Assembly (NCBI GenBank): GCA_021307315.1
Contig: JAJSPD010000043.1
Coordinates: forward strand, 62,001-126,000
Origin: Bisporella sp. PMI_857
Taxonomy: Eukaryota > Ascomycota > Leotiomycetes > Helotiales > Helotiaceae
Reading direction: 5' to 3'
DNA length: 64,000 nucleotides
Shown: piece after piece, positions 22,709-35,320 of the stretch
How the letters are laid out: every line of letters starts with the position of its first letter
Position numbering within the stretch: position 1 is the first letter of the stretch
Program-made: the position numbers and the translations under genes
The notes under the pieces: model-generated
Databases searched by the model: none
What the model was told of the DNA's origin: nothing
Seen by the model: the letters and a program-made list of their open reading frames with translations, nothing else

Positions 22709-25700
22709 TCAATGGGTATAATCCCACATCTCTCTAAACCAAGCCTTATCTCCTTCCTCCTCTTCCTCCTTGTTACCCGCATCCTTCTTCAATGCCTTTT
22801 TAGCCAGCAATTCCTCAGGCGTACCAACCTCGACCAGCTTCCCTTTGTCCATAACAAGAATAATATCAGCGTCTCGAATGCTGTCCAGACGGTGAGCAAT
22901 CGTTAAAATAGTATGCTTGGCAAACTCATTCCTAATAATGCCTTGCATTAGCTCATCCGTTTTCGCATCTACGTTGCTTGTCGCTTCGTCCAATAGCAAG
23001 ATCTTTGATCGATCTTTCAAGAGTAAGGCACGGGCTAGGCTAAAGAGTTGGAATTGGCCATGCGATAATGGGGAATCTTTGAGCAATGCTTCAAGAGGAT
23101 GGAGTTCTTTTTTCGGCGTTAAGGTGCCGCCTGAAGTCTCCCCATTAGTTCGCATTGCTACTTCAGAGAGAGTGTGGGTACTGCTGCCGCTTGCGCTACT
23201 AGTATCTGTGCCACGAGATCTCAAAACGTCCCATAGCCGGACCTTTTCGAGCACTGCGATGATTTCCTCGTCTGGGATCGTGCTTGAAGGGTCAATGTTG
23301 AGCCGTATACTCTCGTTCAAAATAAATGTTTCCTGTGGGATTACAATTAGGCTTGTCCGAATCTTCTCCCGTGATAAGCTAGACAGGTTGAGAACATCAA
23401 TTGTGATAGAACCTGATTGCAGCTCAATCAAGCGCAATATCGAGAGCATTAATGTAGATTTTCCACTAAACATAAAGGTTTAGTATTCCACAAAGGTGTG
23501 TTTAACGTGAAGGCTGGCTCATTACCTTCCAGTTCGACCACAAATTCCTACCTTCTGGCCAGGTAAGATCTTCACAGAGATATCTTTCAGGGCTGTCGTC
23601 TCAGAACTACACAAAGTTATTATTGTTTAATGACCAAAAAAATATACAAAAATATAAAAAAATCGTACTTATATGCTACATCAACATCCCGAAACTCAAT
23701 AGCACCTTTGTCTGGCCATTTGGGTGGGGGTTCAATTATCTCATTTTCTTCATCTTCTGGGTATAGAGCCTGTTCTAGTGTCTTTATCCGCGAGATTGCT
23801 TCAAATGAAGTCTCAAGTTGTGTCCATGATTCTAAGAGGCGTTCGAGAGTATTAGAGATAGTAAGAATAACGTTTAGGGCAATGCCGATCTGTCCTCCAG
23901 TCGTAGAGTCCCTAAAAGCTATAGCGAGGCTAATAACCAGAACAGCGAGCCCTGCTACTATCAAATCAAGAACGAGGGTAAGCCATTGCTGAACAGAGTG
24001 CATGATGTAGTTCGGTCCCTGGGATACGTCGAGGTTCTTGATGTTCTGATCGATCGATTGAGACTGCCAGCTGAAGGCACGAATATGGGAGATCCCTTCG
24101 AGCTATATCACATTATTTCACGCCACAGGTTAGTGGAATTCAACCGGCTTACTGTCTCCAGGAAGTTTGAAAGGACCTCGGCCCTTAGCTCTATGTCCAG
24201 CAATCGGATCTGGCGGGATGTGCGTAGATATAGCTTCTGCAAGAAATACAGAGCTAAGAACAACGGAGGAATGCTGACACCCATGAAAGCCTGTGTTAAG
24301 AAAAGCAGGACTAATTGAGATAGCAGCTTGAAGAACTCTGTCAAGCAGGTTAACTATGAAGTTATCCAGGCCAAGGGGGGGTTAGCTCTCTTACGATAAG
24401 AGGAGTTCATCAGGCTGTAAGGCAAGGATCGGTCCACGTATTCCATGTCTTGAGAAAATCTGAAGCAAAAGTTAGATGTGTGTATTACCACAAATCGAGA
24501 TCATTTACCGATTCAAGGTTACAGCAGTGTCTGTAACAGAGAAATATGAAAGCGGAGCTCTAGGATTATCATGTTAGCAGTTAAATTAATCAGCGTGAAA
24601 TAAAGAGAGTGGCATTCCAACCTCATAATGATCTTTAGTAATCTGTAGTGAAGAACCTCTCCAGCTCTAGGAGCAATGAGAGTCAGAATTACCCTGGCCA
24701 GAAACATGACATGAGCTATCATAGCAATTGTAGTGCTGTGGAAAACTTACCATGTCACAGACCCTTTGGCAGCAAATGCCAAAAGGGAAGATGAAGCATA
24801 CATCCCAGTATAAATCCACGTATGCAAACCCCCGGATTCTGACCACGCCTTAAGTATTGACGGCGTTATAGCTAATGCAGCTCCGTATGTCATACTGCAA
24901 ATCAAGTATACAACTAATAATGGTATACCAGCACTCTTAAAATAATAAACTACAATGAAGTTAGGTAGGAAAGCAGTGAAGCTTCTAGTTCAAAACATAC
25001 CGTAGACGGAGAGATTGCCCTTTGTGCTTGTGAAATTCAACATATCATTTTTTGAGGGAGTAGTTATGTCTGGAACAGTTGAGGGCTTCTCGTTGGCTGC
25101 GTCCTGGGAAGAGTGCGAGTCCGACTCGCTAAATTGTAGCTTGTTAATAGAGCCTGTGGAAGATCGAAGATCATCCCAAGTGCCTTGTTTCTCAATTTTT
25201 GAGTCGGCTAGGACTAGAATCAGGTCGGCTAGTGGTAGGTGTTGAGCTAGTTAGGGGTTAGTAAGTCTAAGCATCTATGCTGAGCTTTTTATGATGCTTA
25301 CTGGCGTGAGTAATAAGTATCACAGTTGTTCCATGTTTACGGAAAATGCCATTAGAGCCGAGCAGCATCTCAGCTACATGAGCTTCGGTTTTTGCGTCTA
25401 GTGCGCTAAGTACATCATCTAGGATGATAATCTCTGGTCTCGAGTATATAGCTCTAGCAAGTGCCTATCACATCTCATGTTAGCTATTCGTGTCCATGAT
25501 GAGCAATGAAATCTTTCACGTACCAGTCTCTGTCTTTGTCCGCCAGAAAGAATAGAACCACGGCTACCAACAACTTTCGATTCTTTGCGGCTGAATTGTT
25601 CGATGTCTTTTTCCAGGTCACATGCGCGGATAACGATCTTGTACCACTCCTCGTCGATTTCTGTCTCGCTCGCAGAGCCACATACTATCGTTTTGATGCT

Positions 25701-28095
25701 GGCATTTATAAGCCAAGGCTTTTGAGCACAATAACCAATTCGTTTTGTGGAGACAGAAATCAAACCACTATCAGGAGTAACATCGCCTAAAATTGCTCTG
25801 GCCAGAGTTGTTTTGCCTGTCCCTACAGCTCCACAAATCACGTTCAGCGAACCCTTCTTCAAGCGTACGTTAAGTCCACTTAGACATATATTAGCTGTAT
25901 CAGCTGGCCGAAGTGCTACGTTTTCAATGATTACTGCTGAAGAATTACTAATAGTAGGTTTGTTTTTTGTACCGTTTTCGTCGAGTCTATCTTCACTGGA
26001 ACCGAAGACACTCAGATTTGGCTCGATAAGGACACGCCTATCGTCTCGAGATGGCTCAAGTAGGTATTTCTGAATCCTAGAAGCACAGCTATAAACACTA
26101 GAGAACTGAGGAAAAATCGCGATTAGCGTGTTGGTGGGTGTTGTAATCAGGCTTATAAGAGCGATCGACGTGAATGCTGTTGTCGGGTCTAGCGAGCCGT
26201 TACCACGGATATGAGCATCCACTGCATAAAACATTAGAGTTGCGACAGGAGCGAGGATTTCAATTCCGCTTCCTGTTAATGTCAGAGGCTACCTTCACAA
26301 AATCCAACTGCCGGTGGGAGAAGAGACCCCACCTGTCCATTGGAAATAAACAACAATCCAGAGGACACGAAGTCCTTTGCCTATATCAAACATTCTTGAA
26401 TCCTGAACTCTTGCTAATACAGTGCCAGCCATTCCCATCTACTCCACAACGTGAGTCAGTCTTTCAGAAGCTGTCAATGGCCTACGGAATAGCCGGAAGC
26501 AGCATACCATCTTGATATTCTTGATGTAGTCGATCATAGAGGTCGTCAACGCAAGGCGCTTCTGTTTCGCCTTCTGCCAATCCGCAATCACTTGGCCAAA
26601 TTTGCTTCCGATCCATCTGGATACTTGCGCGAACACTATGAATATAACCATTAACAATGCTTCCAATCGTGTCGAGCGTTCGAATGACTCTTACAGAGGA
26701 AAATAGCAAGAGGAGTTAAGGACCACCATCCTAGCTGATTCAAAAGCATACACATGCCGACGAGAAGTTCAACCATTTGCGCCCAAGCCTCCTGGCAGAG
26801 CCATGGAAGATTCTCCACATTATCAGTATCACTGCTCATATGTGTAATAGCCGCAGCGCCGTCATAGCTGCCATCAGGCATTGTCAGACAACGAGCGTGA
26901 ATAAGCCCGACAAGCGCGCCACGTGACTGGACCCTGATTCTGTTGTGGCTTTGGTAGTAGATGCAGAATGATACCTATCGTACCGTCAACATATCAAGAT
27001 GAGCAGTAGGCTAACCGACAGCTTACTGCAGAGCCAACATAGATGACAAAAGCAGCAAAGGCGAGGCGAAGACCAGTGATATTTTTTCCTCCAATGTCCG
27101 TGACAGGCTTGGTCACGTATTTGATCGTACTATTGATGAGAATTGGCTGTGCATAGCGGAAGAAAATCATCATTAGTCGAGGAATAGCGTTGAGAAAGAG
27201 GCTGCGTTTGAAAAACTCAAACAATGCCCAGAGTAATGCGCCACCACCTTTAGAGCCTTCTGTTGATTCTGGTTTAGCTATCGTTGAGTTAGTCACGTTC
27301 TTTTAAGACCTCAGACATGCGTATCCAATGCTCACTTGCTTTATCCCACACGCCTTCCATTCGGGCACGAATATCTCTTGACTTGAGGCTATCATTGAGG
27401 CCAGGGAGATCAGAATATACAAGCAGTTTGGAGTTACCCAGAGATATAAGATCATTTATCCAAAAAAGAAATGCTCGGTTGAGGTCGCTAGCCGTCTGCT
27501 CAATGGGCAACTCCCTATATGGTGCTCTTAAGTAAGATCGTTTACTGATCGATTCAAGAATAAGAAACAGGAATTTGAGACCAAACGCGGCGACAAATAC
27601 AGACGCTGTTGCAGAGATTCCATGGGCTAGAAAAAATGATAGTAGTAGGACTCCTTCGCAAATGATTGATGCGAGCAGATATAATATTAGCAAAGTAGAA
27701 GGCTTGACTGATCGGCCGTGCTCGAGGAATGATAACTGGCAAACAGCGAGAGCAGCCGCAAAGCAGACAACATTGGTAGCGATGGGAAATCTATCCGGGC
27801 GGGGAGTAGATGTCAAGCATAAGACCAGGGCAGCTAGTTCGACCGCTGCGATGAGTCCGGTAAGCACCTGCAAGGCGGCGTTCAGCAAGTCCCTCTATCA
27901 CTTATTCGCTCGAACAGAATCACGCACCGCTTTGACGGCACCGATATAATTCGGGGCGACCTTGAGGCATGCTCGATGTAGCTGGAAGGCTCTAATCGGG
28001 AAAAACAGTAAAAATAGCGTGGATGGCATCAACGACAGTGCGATCTGGGCTGTCGTGTATTGGTGCAGCTGGTGGGCCGGCTGCGGGTAATCCAT
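22709..28095 (-). CDS. Full-length ABCC (MRP-type) ABC transporter (1488 aa, 17 exons)
   Basis: Seventeen exons join in phase (28095-27928, 27867-27336, 27277-27027, 26974-26695, 26635-26508, 26438-26333, 26272-25524, 25464-25302, 25246-25001, 24949-24751, 24693-24622, 24559-24509, 24459-24395, 24337-24153, 24102-23669, 23606-23526, 23465-22709), with introns of 47-70 nt. The N-terminal TMD0 and loop (about 1-230) precede the core TMD1. NBD1 has Walker A GAVGTGKT (636-643), signature LSGGQ (730-734) and Walker B IIILDD (750-755). After TMD2, NBD2 has Walker A GRTGSGKS (1233-1240), signature LSHGQ (1370-1374), Walker B ILLLDE and H-loop TIAHR. The NBD2 signature departs from LSGGQ, as is usual for fungal ABCC pumps. 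It likely exports drugs, toxins or conjugates at the plasma or vacuolar membrane. Introns 1 and 4 each also have a nearer in-phase acceptor. Confidence 0.93.
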
Positions 28096-28373
28096 TGCTC
28101 AGTCCAGTCAATTACATGAATTGAGCCCGAAAGCACGTTGATGGGATAAAAACTCTCGACCAGATGAGTGGAGAGATTTTCATTGAGACGTGCTCACGGT
28201 GTTGTAAACAGAAGTAGTCAGTGTACTGACAGGGCTCGGAAGCTTAGTAAGATTCATCTCTAACCAATTGTATAACCGTCGTAGGAGTAGAGGTAACTAC
28301 CAGAGGATACGATCTAGCTTATGTAACCATCGCCGTATTCCACAAATTTTCAATTACCTACGTATCAAGGGAG

Positions 28374-28913
28374 TTAACTACAACTATCTATCTTACGGGT
28401 GGTGGTTGCTATACGCTCTTCCCCGATCCAGGTCATACACAAAGCTTGTCTGCCGACACATTCTCTTGTCATGAAACCTTGGATCGTGTTGATCCGCTGG
28501 CCCTCAACATTTATTGGTTGCTCAATTGTCCTACCAGCAAGACAGAACATTGTCTAAGGCACATTTCCACGCCAACGTCAGTTATCAAGCCTTAGGTCCG
28601 TCCTTACCTTGCGCAAGTAATCAAAACAGTGAGGCCAGCGACCATTGTCCTTCTAGCCTACTCCTGCATCTTTCCCTTCACTTGCGTTTTGCAGTGCTTC
28701 TCGAATCGATGCAAGGCAACCGAGCTGATGAAGCATAGATACTATCCTAAGGGTTTCCTTTCCACCCGGATTTCTCTCTGTGCTCCATATCAAACCACCG
28801 TCCGTACCGGATATATTGTTCCAGAGTGGATCTTTGACATGGTCGTGCGTGATATAATTGAGGTCGCTCACACTGTAAGTTGCTATACTCTTCTCATTTA
28901 CCGCGTTTTTCAT
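28374..28913 (-). pseudogene. UstYa-like (DUF3328) gene with in-frame stop
   Basis: The minus strand encodes HVKDPLWNNISGTDGGLIW, then SMLHQLGCLASIREAL, then, in the same frame, HCFDYLRK. These are the spacing and order of the two HxxHC-type motifs of UstYa-family oxidases (usually HQLHC and HCxxYLR), which help cyclise ribosomal peptides (ustiloxin/phomopsin type) or modify other metabolites. An in-frame TAG separates the two motifs, and the first motif reads HQLGC instead of HQLHC. An intron (about 28554-28608) and a last exon ending near 28374 are still readable. No N-terminal membrane helix can be joined upstream. Both the stop and the lost histidine point to a dead copy. A 28-kb-wide scan shows no partner precursor gene. 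Confidence 0.55.
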
Positions 28914-29724
28914 CCTTTTGCATTCTTTGTTCTAGACAATGATGAGACGCAGACAGGCCGATACAACTGCTAACAAGAAAAGAACAAGAAGACGGTCGAA
29001 TGTGATAGACTTTATAACACAACAGAACTATGAAATTATTCAAAGGAGCACCCAGCCCGGCCGCACCTCTCTCTCTCTCTCTCTCTAGACAGACGTCCAA
29101 TGGCAAGGATCAAGCTAAATACGCACTTACTCCTGATACTTCGGTAAAGCCAATTCAACGCGGCGGGATCTAGCTTATAGCCTTCAACCGGTCTTTGAAA
29201 CGTGCAGGCTGAAGATTCTGGATATGGCTTGCGAACAAACATCAAAAAAATCCCCCCAGCTACCTACCTGGGCGAGGATATCATGCACCGAACCAGCGTT
29301 AAAAGTGATTCGTGGCGTCTTTACCCTTTTTGGGTAAATACCTGATCGCTTGGCTTGTATGATACTGGGCAATGTTAGCGTATAGAGAGCTTCAAATCCA
29401 AGAGAAGAAAGAACTAATCAGGGGAAACTCGAGGAATATACCTCTGAGCAATATCAGTTCTGGTAGGGTCGTTGAGAAGAATGATTAGAAAGGCGGCTCG
29501 CAAAAAATCAGGGAGTAGGCTCTGCGCTTGTGCTATTAGTATTCTATTTACATACATTATTCCGAATTATCTATCTATTCCGGTATGGCTCCTCTAATCT
29601 GTTATATGTGAAATGCAAGCAGATCCGGGTATCCGCCCAACGCCATGCTATGGGTACATAAAGCATATCAAAACATAAAAATATCTCGCAATATTTCTTC
29701 CCTCCAATTAATTTTTTTTTTAGC
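28914..29724. other. Intergenic, with (CT)n microsatellite
   Basis: A CT dinucleotide run lies at about 29068-29088. Short minus-strand open frames overlap (29036-29245 and 29184-29372) and might include the lost 5' part of the UstYa-like pseudogene, but no reading can be joined to it with proper splice sites. Confidence 0.4.
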
Positions 29725-31251
29725 TCACGGCCACAGGGCGAGCGGGAACTGCCATCTCAGCCTCAACATATCCTTGGGGCCATAGATCGTGCTGAAATCA
29801 TCCATGAACGACTCGGGACCGGGTCTGGTCGCTCCGGTGTGGCCCTCATATATCATGTCCCATGTGCCCCGGTGCAGGACCACATGTCTCCGGTTGCTGA
29901 TCGCCCAGCTGAAGCTACTCTCGAAGACGCCGCTGAAGTCGGAGCACCGAAGCAGGACTTCATAGTCCACTATTCCTTGCTGGTCCCACGTCATGTTCTT
30001 CATTTGCTCATTCTCGAGGTCGAATCCCGGTCGTTCTAGAAGATCGGCTTTCATGGCGCCTTTGATGCCCAGCTTCAATGCAGATTTTCTGAATTTGGCC
30101 GAGTCCTCGGGATTGCCGGATGCGACATACATGCTTTTCAGTCCAGACTTCTTGCCGCCTTCCAGGTAGTTCTTAGATTGCATATCATAACCGGGCCAGT
30201 TTACCCTTAAGGCGTCGATGTCGGTGCGAAGATGCACTCCATAGAATTTACCCCGATCAATTCCAGGTCGCGTCACATCAATATTCAGGTTATCGCGCTC
30301 CGAAAGCGAGAATAGAACTGCAGCGGCAACCTTTCTAACATCCCAGCGGGTTAGAATGAGACGTCCATACGTGGCAACAAATGCTGGTGGATCGTAGTTG
30401 ATTGGGAATCTTAGCAAAGGAGCCCCCATGATCGTGACTGCGATTGGCTTTTCTGCAGAAAACGGAGGCTGGAGCCTTTTCAGCCAGTCGTCGAATTTGG
30501 GGCGCCATGTCTCGATGTTGGCGATTACGCTTTCAGCCATGGGATGGAAGACCATATCCGGGAGATCCTGAGGCATCAGCTCTATTGACGGAACGATTCC
30601 ATTGATATCCGGATGCGCTTCAATCATTTGATCTTGCGTGAGGTATAGCTTCACCTGTGGACAAGCTGCTTCAAAGGACCGGATAAAATGCTGAAGATCA
30701 AATAGGTAGTCAAAAGGTTGATAATGGCCCGAGGCCAGGTCGGTAATATCCTCTCCGCGGGTTGTGATTCTGGATCCGTCAGCATTTGCTGTCTGATGTC
30801 CTTGTTTTTTTAGAGTTTTTTTTTTTTAGTAAACTCACTCTGGGATAACGAAACCAGTTGCTCCAGCTTCGAGCGCAAATCGCAGACAGTTCAATGCCAT
30901 GTTCTTGATGTTTCCAAATCCTCCTATCGGACTAAAGCACTTGACCACCAACCCAGGCTGATACTTCCGGTCTTTGCTGGCACAGAAGTCCTTCAGCGGC
31001 TGTAGATCATAGGGCCCGTCAATCTCATTTTTCATAAAGGCCTCCACGAAGCGCTCCTTGTTCCCCGTCGCCGCCACGTTATACAATGTCTTGTACTCGG
31101 GCACCACGTCGGCTCCGTTATGCGAGAAGAGGTAGATCGCAGTCGCCAAGATTAACGTGATCGGGATGAGGAACTTGAGATAATACATCGAGGGCCGATG
31201 CATGCTGGCGCGCGTCTTCAGCGACGCGAACTCAAAACGATCGATCGCCAT
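29725..31251 (-). CDS. Type II membrane O-fucosyltransferase-like protein, splice junction unresolved
   Basis: The 5' part (31251 to about 30840) starts MAIDRFEFASLKTRASMHRP, has one membrane helix (FLIPITLILATAIYLF) and a GGFGNIKNMALNCLRFALE segment like the nucleotide-sugar binding start of GDP-fucose O-fucosyltransferases. The 3' part (about 30789-29725) carries YGVHLRTDIDALR, matching the conserved HLR motif of that fold, and runs to a natural stop. It should act in the Golgi lumen, but acceptor and sugar are unknown. The good donor GTGAGT at 30838 leaves phase 2, while the downstream frame needs another phase and no AG acceptor supplies it. Weak donors (GTTTCG or GTTATC just upstream) would restore frame but delete the conserved FVIPE. 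So the gene may use an odd junction, contain a one-base indel, or be damaged. An ATG at 31320 is a longer alternative start. Confidence 0.65.
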
Positions 31252-32782
31252 CCTGAACGCCCAACAAGCACGAAAGGAGATACCACAAAAAAACAGGAAA
31301 AAAGGAAGGGGAGATGTCAAGAGCGGGATGGCGATAAAGAAATAAGGTGGGTTTGCCTTTTTCTGCGGGCGGCGCAGAAACGGAGAAGCAGGGGTTGAGG
31401 CACTAACTTAACCCCCCCCCCCAAGCCCTAAGCCCCATGCTCATTCACCCAATAAGGCCGGGTTCATCTATAATTATGGAGTGCTCGTACTACAGAGCCA
31501 ATGTACTGGATTGGTTAGGGGTAGGTACTACCACGGACACTTCGCATGGTTGGCACGGGTCAGCGCCTGGAAAAGGGTCACTGGAAATTTGTCCACTAAG
31601 TGACCGGCTGAACTGCCTTTGGGCGTACAACTGGCATTCAGTGTCCATCACTTCGGGACGGCACTTGCAAAAAGCTCACACTCTCACTCGCTCACTCAGT
31701 TACTCATGTACCTTACTCTTTCAATGCTGTGGTCGTTCTCTTTCCCATTTTTGAGCTCCACTGCCAAGCCCCGTCTCATATCACGTTAAATAAGGCCTGG
31801 GCAAGCTGATTTCCGGTTCTATTCCTGCATAGCAAATGAAGACGGGCTGCCAAGGTTGGTGCGATCAAGCTGGACTTGGCGAAGTTTGGATTAAGGAGGT
31901 CCTTTCGGCTCGATCATCCGGACCGACCAACAGCACTGAAGCAAGCCTTTCCAGTCCACTCTACAGTACAGTGACCTGGATCTTGATACGAGATCCTTGA
32001 CGCCCAGAGATATTAGGGTTCGCGACAGCGGCATCGCTTAAAAAGGGGGTCCCTTCTAGAACAATTCTTTAGGGATGATAAAGTGCGAAATGACGACTCG
32101 GATCACTCGGAATACTGGACGTTTGAGTCTAACTATCCGAGCCCTCGATGCATAAACTTGTCCAGTGATTATAGTTCTGACTGGGACACGCCTAAAGCAT
32201 GCATCGGGACACTTGAAAGTTGAGTCCTGCTTCATGGACCAACGCCGCAAGTACCCTCAGTACAGATGCGGCTTCCCGATCGCTGCCACTTTGGACTGGG
32301 CTTGCCATTTTCTTGCCTTTCTGTTTGTTTCGTGGTCGCACTAATTGAATTGCAATTTCATGTATCTTGGCCTACTACAGAGATGATATGACCCATGCAC
32401 TAGACGTTGCACACCAAAGACAAAATACAGCACTATTGCCCTGGTTAACCATGATAAGGAGACTAGATATCTTGACCCTAACATATCATCTGCTAATCGC
32501 ATCAATTCAAAACCTCGCATATAAAGTGCTTACAACTCTTGCTTAGGATTTATTCACCCTTCTAGTTGTGGAAAATACAAATTTAAGGGAACTATGCCCG
32601 ACTGCGACTGACCATTCCGGGTGGAAAGTAAGGAAACCCGCAAAATTTATATCAAAGTTCATGTATTATTCATAATAATCTGACACATAAAAAAGCACCC
32701 CAACACCTCGCCGAAGATGGATCGCTAAACCGCGGTGTCTAAACAAAAGAGAAGGGATATCATAACAGGTCATAAAACACAT
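31252..32782. other. Intergenic, includes a C11 run
   Basis: About 1.5 kb. A run of 11 C lies at 31412-31422 next to the transferase start, followed by TC-rich sequence near 31680-31740. The open frames here are short and unconvincing. It should contain the transferase promoter and the kinesin 3' UTR. Confidence 0.4.
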
Positions 32783-35320
32783 TTAAAGCATGTCCTCGTC
32801 TCCCAAGTCCCACTTCCTCGTCGTAAGCTTGCGCACCTTCTTCACAGATGGCGTAGTGGAGCTGTTGTTTGTGCCCACACTATTTACGCTCTCACCACTG
32901 ACTCGCATTCGCTCCATATCCCTGCCGAGAGATCCAAGAGAAGGTGCGCCAATCTCCCTTAAAATACCGGATCGCTGTTCTCGCAAAACACCAGAGCGTT
33001 GCTTACTCGGGCTTCGACCTTGAAGTTCACGTCGTAGAATCTCGACCTCGCGCTTTAGCTTTTGGTTCTCAGATTCTAACTCTACGACCTGATGCATCGG
33101 AGCGGAAGGGAAATTCTCTTTGTCTTCATCCTCAAGATCCGTAGCACGGCTCATAATCTCAAGCTTCTTGTCGAGATGTTCATCATTTCGATCATTCTCA
33201 GCTGCCCAGGTAGCCTTCCAATGACGCATTTGCTTTTCGAGATTGCTCTCCATTTCTTGAAAGCATTCCTCACGAACCTCTGCTTCCATGTCCATAAGTC
33301 TGTCCTCCAGGCTAGCTTGCATGCTCTCAAGATGGGCCTCAACTTGAAATCTGCGGTCTTGTTCCACTAAAAGTTCCGCACGAAGACCATCAATCTCCTC
33401 GCTCATACGCGCGATTTCCAGGGCAGCAATTTCCATGGTTTCGCGCTCGGTGTCTGTAGGTGAGAGACGACCGCGGGGGCTGAAATAATTGCTTCCAACA
33501 GAGGATGCAAGAATAGTGGAGGTGACAGATGGAATTCGAGGGACAGTAATCTCTCGTGCCAACGCTGAGTACCTCAAAATCTGAGATGTAGCATTGAAGT
33601 CTCCAAGAGGATCTGCAGTAACAATCATGATAGCTTTTTGCGGATTTCGATTGCCTTGATGAGAATTTGGGTAATGCAAAGGTGTTGCAGATGGGTTATT
33701 AGAAGAGCTGGGAAACGAGTTCGAGAAAAGAAGCTCCGTAAGTTTGCACTGACGGAACGGGACCAAGTTTGGCTTTGTCGAGGAACCCAAATCAGACTGC
33801 ATCTGCAGGCATTGACCCAGATACATCAAACTTTCATTGATCTTGCCAGCTTCTTGAAGTGTTTGACCTTGTGTTCGCGCATCTCTAGCTCGTTCGCTTC
33901 CAGCCTACCACATGTACTATTAGCATTGTGCATCATTTTTTATTCGATCCTAACATACCAGATCGACAATCGTTAGTGTACTTCCACCCCACTTGCCAGG
34001 CATTCGGCTTCGTCTACGCTTCTTGACCTCGACGCAAAAGAAGCCATGACTCCTCGATGAGACACTGTTTGACCCAGTTCCAGCCACTCTGCGTTCATTT
34101 AATCCAGCATCTAATACCATAAGTGCTTCCTTCACTGTACCGCATATGATCTTCCGTAGTCCTGCTACAACCTTCCGATCAGGAGATGATTCGGTAGGCT
34201 TGAACAGTAGAGCGCGCCGACGAGAGTCCTTTGTCGATTTTCCAGGAAGCGCAGGCGTGAGGAGGTCAAATATCCTATCGTTGTATACCTCATACATGGA
34301 AATAAGTATCGCATATTCCGCTCCCTCATCCGCCTCGACTCTCATGTTGCTAATGTCTGGAAACTGAGGCAGAACACTAGGTTTTTTGCGTAAGGGTGTC
34401 GCAGATGGAGTATACGAGTATGATTCGCCCTGTAGAGAAGGTTTAGTAGCTACTTTCTTAAATTGAGCTCTAGTCATGCGCATAAAAGAGGGAAGAAAGG
34501 ATGGGAAAGCAATTCCCGCAGACATCGAGACTATCGATTGTGCGAGCACGCGCTCTTCCTTTGCGACAACGCGAATGCTTTTTGGACTTCCATGATCCTG
34601 AACCAGCAGTTTCAGATATAAAGCCTCGGATGATGGATGGGACGTGGAGTGGACAGAAGCTGTGGAAGAGGATCGTACCACCATAGGTGTGGGTGCTCTT
34701 GAGCTCGCACGAGATTGTGTTGGATCACCATACATAGTCTCGAGAAACATAGTCGCAGACATAACCTGAGCTTCACTTGGATCGGAAGCAGCGACTGTGG
34801 CATGCAGGCTATGATGTGTAGTGGGGTCGAGGATGTTTGTGGATATCGAACGGAAAAGGATATCGAGCGCCAGTTGAGTAAGGCCGCGTTGGTTTCGGGA
34901 TCCCAGAATTGTATGGGTCTTTAAGTTCGTCAGCAGCTATTCCTCCATGCCCGAATATGCGAATACCTTTCCAGAGCCAGTCACTCCCAAGGTAGCCAAC
35001 AAGCCATCTCGTCCATCACCATGTGCGCCAAGGACACCTTCAACTAAGGGTAGAACACCAGTTCCTTCAAAGAGATCAAGTTGACTTGCATCCTCCTCAA
35101 AGACCTTGGTGAACGCAAATTTTTCGACTGCTCTGCGGCGATTGTCATTCGGCGGATTAAGGGTAATGTGTGTCGGCAGCTCATTCTCTCTCTGGGTTTC
35201 TTCCACAGTCAGGAACCGCTCTGGTGGATTCAAGGTTGGATACAAGGTATTTCCTGCTGGAGGAGGTCGCAACCGTAGATACACTTGGAAGAGCTGGGAT
35301 TTTTGACTCGAAGGTTCCAT
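32783..35320 (-). CDS. Kinesin-6-like motor protein (811 aa)
   Basis: Three exons (35320-34967, 34918-33959, 33904-32783) join in phase, with introns of 48 and 54 nt. The motor domain occupies about residues 10-560. The P-loop GVTGSGKT (112-119) is split by the first intron, YEVYNDRIFDLL lies at 327-338, switch I SSRSH at 405-409 and switch II DLAGSE at 437-442, split by the second intron. About 200 residues lie between P-loop and YEVYNDRIFDLL, far more than in most kinesins. Such an insert is typical of kinesin-6 (MKLP/KIF20, fission yeast Klp9), which slides antiparallel microtubules at the spindle midzone. A coiled coil follows (about 570-730), then a basic Ser-rich tail ending GDEDML. The kinesin-6 assignment is inference from the insert. 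Confidence 0.85.

Noticed and set aside
28653..28681. A 29-nt GT-AG segment that might remove the UstYa-like stop
   Set aside because: Removing it would shift the frame and destroy the HCFDYLRK motif, so the stop stands.
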